From Bog-473 sp963824195 (GTDB lineage Bacteria; Actinomycetota; Acidimicrobiia; Acidimicrobiales; RAAP-2): a stretch of 64,000 bases of DNA. A model generated the notes under the pieces. It had not been told where the DNA came from. It saw nothing but the letters and a program-made list of their open reading frames with translations, and did no database searches. Positions 25,740 to 35,208 of this stretch are shown here, piece after piece; the first letter of the stretch is position 1, and the number at the start of each line of letters is the position of its first letter. Where the stretch lies: the NCBI GenBank assembly GCA_963824195.1, contig CAWGOJ010000001.1, forward strand, positions 124,001 through 188,000, read 5' to 3'. The position numbers and the translations under genes were made by a program.

Positions 25740-28617
25740 CTCGGCGAAGTCCGACCAGCGCGTGACATCCCAGGAGGCGGGGGAGCTCACCTTCACCCTC
25801 GACGGGCGCGAGGTGACGGCGAAGGTGGGCGAGTTGCTCATCGCGGCGGCCGAGCGGGCCGGGACCTACATCCCGCGCTTCTGCTACCACCCGCGCATGG
25901 AGCCGGTCGGCATGTGCCGCATGTGCTTGGTCGACGTCGAGGGCCCGCGCGGCGCCACGCTGACGCCGGCCTGCTTCGTCCCGGTCGCCGACGGCATGGT
26001 GGTCGACACTGCCAACGACCGGGTGAAGAAGGCCCAGGACGGCGTGCTCGAGTTCCTGTTGGCCAACCACCCGCTCGACTGCCCCGTGTGCGACAAGGGC
26101 GGCGAGTGCCCCCTGCAGGACCAGACGCTCGCCTACGGGCCGGGGGAGAGCCGCTTCATTGAGGAGAAGCGGCACTTCGAGAAGCCCATCGCGATCTCCG
26201 ACCTCGTGCTGCTCGACCGAGAGCGCTGCATCCAGTGCGCCCGCTGCACGCGCTTCGCGTCGGAGGTGGCGGGCGAGGCGCAGATCGACTTCGCGGGCCG
26301 CGGGGAGGCGGTCGAGGTAGCGACCTTCCCGACCGAGCCGTTCTCCTCCTACTTCAGCGGCAACACCGTGCAGATCTGCCCGGTCGGCGCGCTCACCGCG
26401 ACGCCGTACCGCTTCACCGCCCGCCCCTGGGACCTCGATCAGGTCGAGTCCACCTGCACCGTCTGCTCGGTGGGATGCCGGGTCGCCGTCCAGTCGTCGC
26501 AGAACCGGCTGACCCGGCTGCTCGGCATCGACTCCGAACCCGTCAACCACGGCTGGCTGTGCGACAAGGGCCGCTTCGCCTACGAGTCGGTCAACGGCGA
26601 CGAGGTCGACGCCGGTCCGCTGCCCACCGAGCTGGCCGACGAGGCCGTCGACGTGGCGCCCGCCACCGCCTCCCAGGTGGTGAGCCTCCGCGTGAGCCGC
26701 GGCCAGTTCCTGGGCGAGGCGCGTGAGACGGGCCGCTTCGAGCACGGGCGACTCGTCGAGCCCCGCGTGCGCAAGGAGGGCGAGCTCGTTCCGGTCAGCT
26801 GGGGCGAGGCCCTGGCGGCCGCCGCAGCCGGCATCGCCGCCGCCAAGGAGGCCGGCGGGCCCGGTGCCGTGGCGGTCATCGGCGGGGCCCGCCTCACCAA
26901 CGAGTCCGCCTACGCCTGGGCCAAGCTGGCCAAGGGTGTCGTCGGTACCGACTCGGTCGACGCACAGCTCGGCGACGGCCTCCCCGCCGATCTCGTGCTC
27001 GGGCTGCCCCGGGCCACCATCGACGACGCCTGCCTGGCGCCGGTGCTGGTGACGCTCGCCGGCGACCTGCGCGAGGAGCTCCCCGTCCTGTTCCTGCGCT
27101 TGCGCGAGACCGTGGTCGGCGGAGCGACCGCACTCATCGAGATCAGCCCGACGCCCACCTCGCTCACCCCACTGGCGGCGGCGAGCCTGCGCACCCGCCC
27201 GGGTGAGGCACCGCTGCTGGCCAAGGCAGTGACCGGCGACGCGTCGGCGGCGACGGCGCTCGGCTCCCACCACGAAGGCGCCGCGGCGGCGCCTGGCGCG
27301 CTGGAGGCGGCCCGCCGCCTGCTCGCCGGCCATCCCGGTGGCGAGGGCGTGGTGATCGTCGTCGGCCGTCCTTCCTACGCCGAGTCGGGCGAGGTGGTGG
27401 CCGAGGCGGTGCGCACCCTGGCCGCCGCGCTGCCCAAGGCCACCTTCCTGCCCGCGCTGCGCCGGGGCAACGTGTTCGGGGCGCTCGACATGGGCCTCGC
27501 CCCGGGCATCCTGCCGGGCCGGGTCGGGCTCGATGCGGGCCGGGAGCGCTTCACTGCGGCCTGGGGCTCCGTGCCCGCGGGCAGCGGGCTCTCGACTGCC
27601 GACATCCTCGCCTCCATGGCAGGCGAGCTCGACGACGGCCCCGGGGTGCAGGCGCTCGTGCTGCTCGGCGCGGACCCGCTGAGTGACTTCCCCGACCGCG
27701 CCGTGGCCGAGAAGGCGCTGTCGGCCGGGCACTTCGTGGTCGCGGTGACGGGCCATCCGTCCGAGTCGGTCGACACGCACGCCGACGTCGTGCTGCCGTG
27801 TGCGGTGTCCCACGAGCGGCCCGGCACGACGACCAACATCGAGGGCCGCGTGAGCCGGCTCGGACCGAAGATCTCCGCGCCGGGGTTCGCCTGGCCGGAC
27901 TGGATGATCGCGGCCGAGCTGGCCGTCGCTCTCGGTGGCGACCTCGGCGCGCTGAGCGACAACGACCTCGTCGAGGAGCTGGCGCTGGCCGCGCCGGCCT
28001 ACGCCGGGCTGACCCAGGAGGTCCTGCACTCCGACGTCGCCCACGACGGGATCCTCGTGCCGCTGGCCCGTGACACGGACCACCACACCGATGTGGTGCC
28101 GATCGACCCCATGGCGCTGCCCGGCGTCGAGTCCGTGGAGCGCCAGGGGGCGCCCCCGCGCGTGGGTACCGGCGCCAGCCTCCCGGCCGTGGCGCGAACC
28201 GCCGCGCTGGGCAGCCCGCCACCCCTGCTCTCGTGGACCGGGACCGGAGGCACCGAGCCGCTGCATGTCCCCAAGGCCGACAACTACACCCTGCGCCTGG
28301 TGGCGGGCCGCCGCCTGTACGACGCCGGCAGCTCTGTGACGGGGTCGCCCTCCCTCACGCCGCTCGTGCCCACGCTGGTGGCCCGGGCCAATCCCTACGA
28401 CCTCGACCGCCTGGGCGCGGTCACCGGCGACCGCGTGAAGGTCCGCTCGGCCCGGGGCGAGCTGATCCTGGCCGCCGAGGCGGACGAGGGCGTGCCCAGG
28501 GGCGTCGTCGCCATCGACTTCAACGTCCCCGGTGGCGAGAGTGTGCCCGGCAACGCCGCGGCGACGCTCATCGACAGCCGCCAGATCGTGACCGACGTGC
28601 GACTGGAATCGGTGTGA
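25732..28617 (+). CDS. nuoG: NADH-quinone oxidoreductase subunit G
   Basis: Large iron-sulfur subunit of complex I. 961 residues from TTG 25732. The N-terminal ferredoxin domain has CYHPRMEPVGMCRMCLV. Next come CPVCDKGGECPLQ, CIQCARCTRF with CPVG (4Fe clusters), and a fourth site CTVCSVGCRV as in molybdopterin oxidoreductases. The C-terminal two thirds are a degenerate molybdopterin-oxidoreductase-like domain ending in an aspartate-decarboxylase-like fold. Longer than many actinobacterial homologues (about 800) but continuous. GTGA-type overlap with nuoH. Confidence 0.95.
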   Translation: MTNSAKSDQRVTSQEAGELTFTLDGREVTAKVGELLIAAAERAGTYIPRFCYHPRMEPVGMCRMCLVDVEGPRGATLTPACFVPVADGMVVDTANDRVKKAQDGVLEFLLANHPLDCPVCDKGGECPLQDQTLAYGPGESRFIEEKRHFEKPIAISDLVLLDRERCIQCARCTRFASEVAGEAQIDFAGRGEAVEVATFPTEPFSSYFSGNTVQICPVGALTATPYRFTARPWDLDQVESTCTVCSVGCRVAVQSSQNRLTRLLGIDSEPVNHGWLCDKGRFAYESVNGDEVDAGPLPTELADEAVDVAPATASQVVSLRVSRGQFLGEARETGRFEHGRLVEPRVRKEGELVPVSWGEALAAAAAGIAAAKEAGGPGAVAVIGGARLTNESAYAWAKLAKGVVGTDSVDAQLGDGLPADLVLGLPRATIDDACLAPVLVTLAGDLREELPVLFLRLRETVVGGATALIEISPTPTSLTPLAAASLRTRPGEAPLLAKAVTGDASAATALGSHHEGAAAAPGALEAARRLLAGHPGGEGVVIVVGRPSYAESGEVVAEAVRTLAAALPKATFLPALRRGNVFGALDMGLAPGILPGRVGLDAGRERFTAAWGSVPAGSGLSTADILASMAGELDDGPGVQALVLLGADPLSDFPDRAVAEKALSAGHFVVAVTGHPSESVDTHADVVLPCAVSHERPGTTTNIEGRVSRLGPKISAPGFAWPDWMIAAELAVALGGDLGALSDNDLVEELALAAPAYAGLTQEVLHSDVAHDGILVPLARDTDHHTDVVPIDPMALPGVESVERQGAPPRVGTGASLPAVARTAALGSPPPLLSWTGTGGTEPLHVPKADNYTLRLVAGRRLYDAGSSVTGSPSLTPLVPTLVARANPYDLDRLGAVTGDRVKVRSARGELILAAEADEGVPRGVVAIDFNVPGGESVPGNAAATLIDSRQIVTDVRLESV

Positions 28618-29915
28618 TCGCGACGCTGCTCGCCGCCACCACCCACGCGACCAACGTGGGCCCGACCCTGCTGACGCACCGCGCCAACAACGGGAACGGT
28701 GACCCGCTCTACTACCTCGGCCTCAACTGGCAGGTCTGGCTCATCACCATCATCAAGGTCCTGGTGGCCTTCGTCGCGCTGCTGGTCGCGACCGCGATGA
28801 TGATCTGGTTCGAGCGCAAGGTGATCTCGGACATGCAGAGCCGCGTGGGGCCGAACCGCGCCGGACCGTGGGGGCTGCTGCAGACGCTGGCCGACGGGAC
28901 CAAGCTCGTGTTCAAGGAGGACCTGCTGCCGGACCGGGCCGACACCTTCGTCTTCAAGCTGGCGCCCTACCTGTCGGTCATCCCCGCCGTGCTGATCTTC
29001 GCCGTCGTCCCCGTCGGCGGCATCATCACCATCGGCAGCCACACCTTCGAGCTGCAGGTGGCCGACCCGCCCATGGGCATCCTGCTCGTGCTCGCCATGT
29101 CGGGCATCGCGGTCTACGGCGTCATGCTGGCCGGCTGGTCCTCGGGTTCGAAGTACCCGCTGCTCGGCTCGGTGCGGGCGTCGGCCCAGGTGATCTCCTA
29201 CGAGGCCGCGCTCGGCATGACCACCGTCATGGTGGTCCTCGTCAGCCACTCGCTCTCCACCCGGGCCATCGTGTTCTCCCAGTCCAACGGGTTCTGGAAC
29301 TGGAACCTGATCCGGCTCGGCTTCCTGCCCTTCATCTTCTTCATGATCGCCATCACGGCGGAGCTGACCCGCCCGCCCTTCGACCTGACCGAGGCCGAGC
29401 AGGAGCTGGTCGGCGGCTTCCACACCGAGTACTCCTCCATCCGCTTCGGCCTCTTCTTCCTGGCCGAGTTCATGAACACCATCACGATGTCAGCCATCGT
29501 CGTGACGCTGTTCTTCGGCGGGCCCAACGGCTACATCTTCCACATCCCCGGGGCCACCATCTACATGCCGATCATCTACTTCCTGCTCAAGACGGTGGCG
29601 TTCTGCTTCATCTACGTCTGGTTCCGCGCCGCCCTGCCGCGCCTTCGCTACGACCAGCTCATGGACCTGGGCTGGAAGCGACTCATCCCGATGACGCTCG
29701 GCTGGCTGCTCCTGGTCGCGGCCATCGTCACCTGGGGCTGGGGGGGGCTGATCCTGGTGCCGGTGGTGATCCTGGCCTCGGTGCTGCTGATGCGGGCCAA
29801 CCAGCTCGGCAACGGCCGCAGCGAGGAGGACGTCATCATTCCGGTCATCGGCAGCAGGGTGACGCGCGCTTCCCGGCTGACCCCGGTGGAGCCGGGTCCG
29901 GGAGGAGGTGCGTAA
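28614..29915 (+). CDS. nuoH: NADH-quinone oxidoreductase subunit H
   Basis: Membrane subunit at the junction of the two arms, forming part of the quinone channel. 433 residues with about eight transmembrane helices. Conserved motifs are WFERKVISDMQSRVGPNRAG, the first-loop charged segment DGTKLVFKEDLLP, and the acidic loop AELTRPPFDLTEAEQELVGG. GTG 28614 overlaps nuoG; the stop overlaps ATG of nuoI by one base, with GGAGGAGG just upstream. Confidence 0.96.
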   Translation: MIATLLAATTHATNVGPTLLTHRANNGNGDPLYYLGLNWQVWLITIIKVLVAFVALLVATAMMIWFERKVISDMQSRVGPNRAGPWGLLQTLADGTKLVFKEDLLPDRADTFVFKLAPYLSVIPAVLIFAVVPVGGIITIGSHTFELQVADPPMGILLVLAMSGIAVYGVMLAGWSSGSKYPLLGSVRASAQVISYEAALGMTTVMVVLVSHSLSTRAIVFSQSNGFWNWNLIRLGFLPFIFFMIAITAELTRPPFDLTEAEQELVGGFHTEYSSIRFGLFFLAEFMNTITMSAIVVTLFFGGPNGYIFHIPGATIYMPIIYFLLKTVAFCFIYVWFRAALPRLRYDQLMDLGWKRLIPMTLGWLLLVAAIVTWGWGGLILVPVVILASVLLMRANQLGNGRSEEDVIIPVIGSRVTRASRLTPVEPGPGGGA

Positions 29916-30814
29916 TGGGCGTGGGCGACGAGATGAAGGACCAGCTCTCCTTCCTGGGCGGGTTCAAGCTGACCTTCCAGCACCTGACCCGGCCGCGGGT
30001 CACGACCCAGTACCCGGAGGAGAAGAAGCCCAAGTTCCCGCGCCAGCACGGGCGCCACGTCCTCAACCGCTACGAGGACGGCATGGAGAAGTGCATCGGT
30101 TGTGAGCTGTGCGCCGGGGTGTGCCCGGCCGACTGCATCTACGTGCGCGGGCTGGACAACCCGCCCGACCACCCGGTGTCGCCCGGTGAGCGCTACGGCT
30201 ACGTGTACGAGATCAACTTCCTGCGCTGCATCCACTGCGACATGTGCGTGGAGGCGTGCCCGACCGAGGCCATCACCGAGTCCAAGCTCTTCGAGTTCTC
30301 CTTCACCAACCGCTCCGACGCCATCTACACCAAGAACGAGCTGCTGGTGAACGACGACGGCACGCCGAAGAAGCTCCCGTGGGAGGACTGGCGCGAGGGC
30401 GACGACCTGATGACGTCCGGGTGGATGCGCGCCACCTCCCCCTCGGGCAGCGCCGCCTACGAGGGCGAGGTCCAGTGGTCCGGTGAGCTCGGCTACGGCG
30501 TGCGGGCGCCCGAGGGCGGGCAGTCGGGCCGGCGTGACGACGAGGCCACGGGGACCAAGCCGCTGCGCGAGGTGCTCGAGGCCCACCTGCTCGACGAGGA
30601 CATCCCGCTGGCGCACCGCGGCATGCAGGGGCGGGTCTGGCGGGCCAAAGAGGGGGCCGAGCGGAACAAGAAGAAGATGGAGGCCATGCGGGGCCGCATG
30701 AAGGACCTCCGGTCGGCCCGCAAGGCGGCCAAGGCGGAAGCCAAGACGGGCGGGACGGCGCGGGTCGGCGCGGTCGATGGCGGGACCGGGTTCGAAACCG
30801 AGGGGAGCGACTGA
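29915..30814 (+). CDS. nuoI: NADH-quinone oxidoreductase subunit I (long C-terminal extension)
   Basis: Carries [4Fe-4S] clusters N6a and N6b, passing electrons toward NuoB. 299 residues from ATG 29915. The two ferredoxin motifs are CIGCELCAGVCPADC and CIHCDMCVEACP. The family core ends around residue 180; the remaining 110 or so residues include a segment with PLREVLEAHLLDED and a basic tail (ERNKKKMEAMRGRMKDLRSA). That extension is unusual and may pack against the arm or act in assembly. nuoJ starts 3 nt later. Confidence 0.95.
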   Translation: MGVGDEMKDQLSFLGGFKLTFQHLTRPRVTTQYPEEKKPKFPRQHGRHVLNRYEDGMEKCIGCELCAGVCPADCIYVRGLDNPPDHPVSPGERYGYVYEINFLRCIHCDMCVEACPTEAITESKLFEFSFTNRSDAIYTKNELLVNDDGTPKKLPWEDWREGDDLMTSGWMRATSPSGSAAYEGEVQWSGELGYGVRAPEGGQSGRRDDEATGTKPLREVLEAHLLDEDIPLAHRGMQGRVWRAKEGAERNKKKMEAMRGRMKDLRSARKAAKAEAKTGGTARVGAVDGGTGFETEGSD

Positions 30815-30817
30815 CCG

Positions 30818-31444
30818 ATGGTCCACGCCACCCTGCTGCTGGCTTCGACGCGCCCCACCTGGCCTGACATCCTGGTCTTCGCCGCCGCGGCGGCGGTCAT
30901 CCTGGTGGGCGCGGTCGGGGTCGTGACCTCGCGCAACCCCGTGCACGCGGCGCTGAGCCTCGTGATGACCCTCTTCGGCGTCGCCGTGCTCTTCATCGAG
31001 CAGGAGGCGGACTTCCTGGCCGCTGTGCAGATCATCGTCTACGCCGGCGCCATCGTCGTCCTCTTCCTGTTCGTGATCATGTTCCTGGGCGTCGACCGCG
31101 CCGAGGACATCAATGTCGAGCCGCTCATCGGGCAGCGCCCCCTGGCCTTCGTCTTCTCGGCGATCACCCTGGGCGGCGTGCTGGCCATGGCGGCCACCGC
31201 CCACTGGGTCACCGGCGCCCAGCAGGTCGTTGGGCCCATTGAGGGGCACGTGGCCGGCCTCAACTCGCCCGCGGGCGAGCCGGCCCAGTTGGGCAAGCAG
31301 CTCTTCACCACCTACCTGTTCGCGTTCGAGGCCACGGCCGCTCTGCTCGTCATTGCCGTGGTCGGCGCCGTCGTGCTGGCCCGCCGCCCACCGACCGTGC
31401 ACGCCGAGCAGGAGGACACCACCGGGAGCGAGCTCTCCGCATGA
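30818..31444 (+). CDS. nuoJ: NADH-quinone oxidoreductase subunit J
   Basis: Membrane-arm subunit. 208 residues with five predicted helices, including ILVFAAAAAVILVGAVGVVT and the broken helix region QIIVYAGAIVVLFLFVIMFL typical of NuoJ. The loop between the last helices is Gly/Pro-rich. ATGA overlap with nuoK. Confidence 0.94.
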   Translation: MVHATLLLASTRPTWPDILVFAAAAAVILVGAVGVVTSRNPVHAALSLVMTLFGVAVLFIEQEADFLAAVQIIVYAGAIVVLFLFVIMFLGVDRAEDINVEPLIGQRPLAFVFSAITLGGVLAMAATAHWVTGAQQVVGPIEGHVAGLNSPAGEPAQLGKQLFTTYLFAFEATAALLVIAVVGAVVLARRPPTVHAEQEDTTGSELSA

Positions 31445-31746
31445 GCCTCTCGGGAGCCTGGTACCTCGGCCTGGCCGCCATCGTCTTCACCATCGGCGCC
31501 ATCGGCCTGATGGTGCGGCGCAACGTGCTGATCATGTTCATGTGCATCGAGCTGATGCTCAACGCGGCCAACCTCACCTTCGTCACCTTCGCCCGCATGC
31601 TTCACGACATCGGCGGCCAGGCCGTCGTGTTCTTCGTGCTCGTGGTCGCCGCGGCCGAGGTCGTCGTCGGCCTCGGCATCGTGGTCACCAACTTCCGCCG
31701 CCGGGCCACCACCGTGGCGGACGACCTGGACTCGCTCAAGGGCTGA
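31441..31746 (+). CDS. nuoK: NADH-quinone oxidoreductase subunit K
   Basis: Small Mrp-like membrane subunit. 101 residues with three helices. Conserved glutamates for proton transfer are in IMFMCIELMLNAANLTFVTF and VVAAAEVVVGLGIVV. ATG 31441 overlaps the nuoJ stop. Confidence 0.96.
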   Translation: MSLSGAWYLGLAAIVFTIGAIGLMVRRNVLIMFMCIELMLNAANLTFVTFARMLHDIGGQAVVFFVLVVAAAEVVVGLGIVVTNFRRRATTVADDLDSLKG

Positions 31747-31749
31747 CCG

Positions 31750-33666
31750 GTGGTCAACGTCGCGTACCTCATGCTGCTGCTGCCTCTCGCGGGCTTCCTC
31801 TTCCTGGTCGCCTTCGGCCGGCGCATCGGCGACCCGGTGGCCGGGTGGGTCGGGACGGTCGCGGTGGGCGGCGCATTCGTCGTGGCCTGCATCGTCCTGG
31901 CCGGCCTCATCCACCTGCCGGGCGACCATCGGGTCGTGGTCCACAACTACTTCACCTGGTTCAGTTCGGGCGGGCTGTCGGTGCCCGTCGGCACTCTGGT
32001 GGACCCGCTGTCCATGACGATGTGCATGTTCGTCACCGGGGTCAGCGCGCTCATCCACCTGTACTCCATCGGGTACATGAAAGGCGACCGGGACTACTCG
32101 AAATTCTTCATCTACCTCAACCTGTTCGTGTTCTCCATGCTCCTCCTGGTGCTGGGGGACAACCTGCTCCTCACCTTCGTGGGCTGGGAGGGCGTGGGCG
32201 TCTGCTCGTACTGGCTGGTGGCCTTCTGGTTCCAGCGCGAGTCCGCGGCCTCGGCGGGCAAGAAGGCCTTCATCTACAACCGCATCGGTGACGCCGGGTT
32301 CCTGCTCGCCATCTTCCTGATCTTCGAGAAGACGGGCACCCTGCAGTACGAGAGCGGGCCGGGCGGCGGCATCTTCGGGCAGCTGTCGCACCTGGGCGGC
32401 GGCACGGCCACCGCGGCGGTGCTGCTCCTCTTCCTGGCCGCTACCGGGAAGTCGGCCCAGATCCCGCTGTTCAACTGGCTGCCCGACGCCATGGAGGGCC
32501 CCACACCGGTGTCGGCCCTCATTCACGCCGCCACCATGGTCACGGCAGGGGTGTACCTCCTGTGCCGGATGAACCCGCTGCTGCACCTGACCACCCCGGG
32601 CATGGAGGTGATCGCGTCCATCGGCGCCGTGACAGCCTTCGTGGCGGCCACCATCGCGTGCGCGCAGCAGGACATCAAGAAGGTGCTGGCCTTCTCGACC
32701 GTGTCCCAGATCGGCTACATGGTGCTGGCCGTCGGCACCGGCGCCTACATCGCGGCCATCTTCCTCATGGTCATGCACGCCTTCTTCAAGGGGCTGCTCT
32801 TCCTCGGAGCGGGCTCGGTCATCCACGGGCTCGAGGACGAGCAGGACCTCAAGCGCATGGGCGCGCTGCGCCGCTACATGAAGTGGACGACCGTCACGTT
32901 CACCATCGGCTTCCTCGCCATCGCGGGCATCCCGCCGCTCTCAGGCTTCTGGGCCAAGGGCGACGTGCTCGACAACGTCTTCGCCCACTACAAGGTGCTC
33001 TGGGTCATCGGTCTGGTGACGGCCGTCCTCACCGCCTACTACATGAGCCGGTTGGAGGTCCTCGCCTTCGGAGGCGAGCCCCGCTTCGACAAGCCGGGCC
33101 CGCACGGGGAGCCGGCGCTGCACGCGCCGCACGAGTCGCCCTGGGTCATGCGCCTGCCCCTCGTGGTGCTGGCCTTCTTCGCTTTCTTCGGCGGCGTGCT
33201 CGACCTGCCCTGGGTCCACACCCACAACCTCGAGAGCTGGCTGACCCCCGTATTCAGCGGCACGCTCTACAACGACAACCTCAGCGCGACGTCCGAATGG
33301 GCCCTGGCCCTCACCGACATCGCGGCGGCCCTGGTCGGCGTGATCGTGGCCGTCTGGCTGTGGCGCGGCTCGGAGGTCGACAAGCCGGCGCTGGAGCCGG
33401 CTTTCCTCCAGCGCGTCTGGTACTGGGACGACTTCTACGACACGATCATCGGACGGCCGAGCCAGCGGCTCGCCACCTTCTTCGCCTGGGTGGTGGACGC
33501 CCGCGTCATTGACGGCGCCGTCAACGGCAGCGCCCACCTGGCCAAGGCCACGGGCACGGCGGCGCGCAAGCTGCAGACGGGCTACGCCCGCAACTACGCG
33601 CTGGGGATCGCCATCGGGATGGCGCTGATCATCGCCTTCATGCTGAGCCGGACGTGGTGGGGCTGA
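31750..33666 (+). CDS. nuoL: NADH-quinone oxidoreductase subunit L
   Basis: Antiporter-like proton-pumping subunit at the far end of the membrane arm, with the long lateral helix. 638 residues. It has the family signatures LLTFVGWEGVGVCSYWLV, LPDAMEGPTPVSALIHAATM (glutamate and lysine of the proton path), and ACAQQDIKKVLAFSTVSQIG. Start is GTG 31750, 3 nt after nuoK; the stop overlaps ATG of nuoM by one base. Confidence 0.96.
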   Translation: MVNVAYLMLLLPLAGFLFLVAFGRRIGDPVAGWVGTVAVGGAFVVACIVLAGLIHLPGDHRVVVHNYFTWFSSGGLSVPVGTLVDPLSMTMCMFVTGVSALIHLYSIGYMKGDRDYSKFFIYLNLFVFSMLLLVLGDNLLLTFVGWEGVGVCSYWLVAFWFQRESAASAGKKAFIYNRIGDAGFLLAIFLIFEKTGTLQYESGPGGGIFGQLSHLGGGTATAAVLLLFLAATGKSAQIPLFNWLPDAMEGPTPVSALIHAATMVTAGVYLLCRMNPLLHLTTPGMEVIASIGAVTAFVAATIACAQQDIKKVLAFSTVSQIGYMVLAVGTGAYIAAIFLMVMHAFFKGLLFLGAGSVIHGLEDEQDLKRMGALRRYMKWTTVTFTIGFLAIAGIPPLSGFWAKGDVLDNVFAHYKVLWVIGLVTAVLTAYYMSRLEVLAFGGEPRFDKPGPHGEPALHAPHESPWVMRLPLVVLAFFAFFGGVLDLPWVHTHNLESWLTPVFSGTLYNDNLSATSEWALALTDIAAALVGVIVAVWLWRGSEVDKPALEPAFLQRVWYWDDFYDTIIGRPSQRLATFFAWVVDARVIDGAVNGSAHLAKATGTAARKLQTGYARNYALGIAIGMALIIAFMLSRTWWG

Positions 33667-35208
33667 TGCACACCGTCCCCTTCTTGACCCTGCTCATCCT
33701 GCTGCCCGCGGCGGGCGCGCTGGCGCTCGGCCTGCTCGGCCTCTACAAGGACCCCCACCGCGACGCGGTGTACGCCCTGGCCCTCATCGTGTCCCTGGTG
33801 ACAGGGGTCATCGCCGTCGCGGCCATGGTGGCCATGAAGGTGCACGACGGGGGGTTCCAGCTCGTCTCGAACCACGACTACACGGGCGACAGCCTGGGGG
33901 TGCACTGGTACCTCGGCGTCGACGGCATCTCCATCTTCCTGGTGCTGCTCACCGCGCTGCTGTTCCCGCTTACCATCATCCTCGGGCGCAACCGGGAGAA
34001 CACCCGGGCCTACTTCGCCTGGATCCTCCTCCTCGAGGCCGCCGTGATGGGGAGCTTCCTCTCCCTCGACCTCATCGTCTTCTTCTTCATGTTCGAGCTG
34101 ACACTCGTGCCCGCCTACTTCATCATCGCGGGGTGGGGCCACCAGCGGCGGGCCTACGCGGCGATCAAGTTCTTCCTCTACACGTTCCTCGGCTCGGCCT
34201 TCCTGCTCGTCGGGATCCTGACCCTGGCCTTCATCCACCAGTCGCAGTACCACTACCTGACGTTCTCGCTCGGGCCGCTCATGCAGACCCACCTGTCGTC
34301 GACGACGGGGATCCTGCTCTTCCTGGCCTTCACGGCGGCCTTCGCAGTCAAGGCGCCCCTCTTCCCGCTGCACACCTGGTCCCCCGACGCCTACACGGAG
34401 GCGCCTGAGGAGGGCTCGGTCCTGCTCTCGGGAGTCCTGGCCAAGCTGGGCACCTACGGGATCATCCGCTTCGACCTGAGCCTGTTCCCCCAGGCGACGC
34501 GGACGCTCGCGCCATGGCTCCTCACCCTGGCCGTCATCGGCATCATCTACGGGGCCATCGTCGCCTGCGCCCAGCGCGACATGAAGCGGCTCGTGACCTA
34601 CTCGTCCCTGGCGCAGATCGGCTTCATCGCGCTCGGGGCCATCGCACTGAGCACGCAGGGCCTCGCCGGTGGTGTGCTCCTCATGGTCAACCACGGCCTC
34701 ATCGTCGGCACGCTGTTCATCCTGATCGGCTTCATCTACCAGCGGCGGGGCACCTGGCAGGCGGGAGAGCTACGCGGGCTGCAAAAGGCGGCACCCGTCC
34801 TGGCCGGCGTGTTCACCGTGGCCATGATGGCCTCCATCGGCGTGCCCAGGCCTCAACGGGTTCGTCAGCGAGTTCCTGGTCCTCTCGGGCACCTTCATCA
34901 CCCACCGCTGGTGGGCCGTGGTCGCCGTGCTCGGGGTGATCGTGGCCGCCATCTACCTGCTCTGGGCCTACCAGCAGGTCTTCCACGGCGCGCCGCGGGA
35001 GGCCGACGAAAAGACCCGTGACCTGGCCCTGCTGGAGAAGCTCGTGGTGGCGCCGCTCATCATCCTCATCGTCTTCCTGGGCGTCTACCCCAAGCCGGTG
35101 CTCGACCGCATCAACCCCTCGGTGAACCAGCTCATCGCGCACGTCGAGTCCAGCACCGGCCACTACCAACCCTCGGTGGCCGTCAGGGGCGTGGAGGGAG
35201 TGAAGTGA
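33666..35208 (+). pseudogene. nuoM: NADH-quinone oxidoreductase subunit M, one-base frameshift
   Basis: Antiporter-like proton-pumping subunit. The first frame from ATG 33666 contains the essential glutamate region FFFMFELTLVPAYFIIAGWG, HTWSPDAYTEAPEEGSVLLS and ACAQRDMKRLVTYSSLAQIG, and runs to MMASIGVP. The expected GLNGFVSEFLVLSGTFITHR, then WWAVVAVLGVIVAAIYLLWA, continues one base later. Dropping the A at 34848 (CCCAGGCC to CCCGGCC) restores a full protein of about 513 residues. Flanking subunits are intact, so a sequence error is the best explanation. The stop overlaps nuoN by GTGA. Confidence 0.9.

Noticed and set aside
25573..28266. 897-codon minus-strand open frame opposite nuoG
   Set aside because: Antisense shadow; nuoG has all iron-sulfur motifs in the plus strand.
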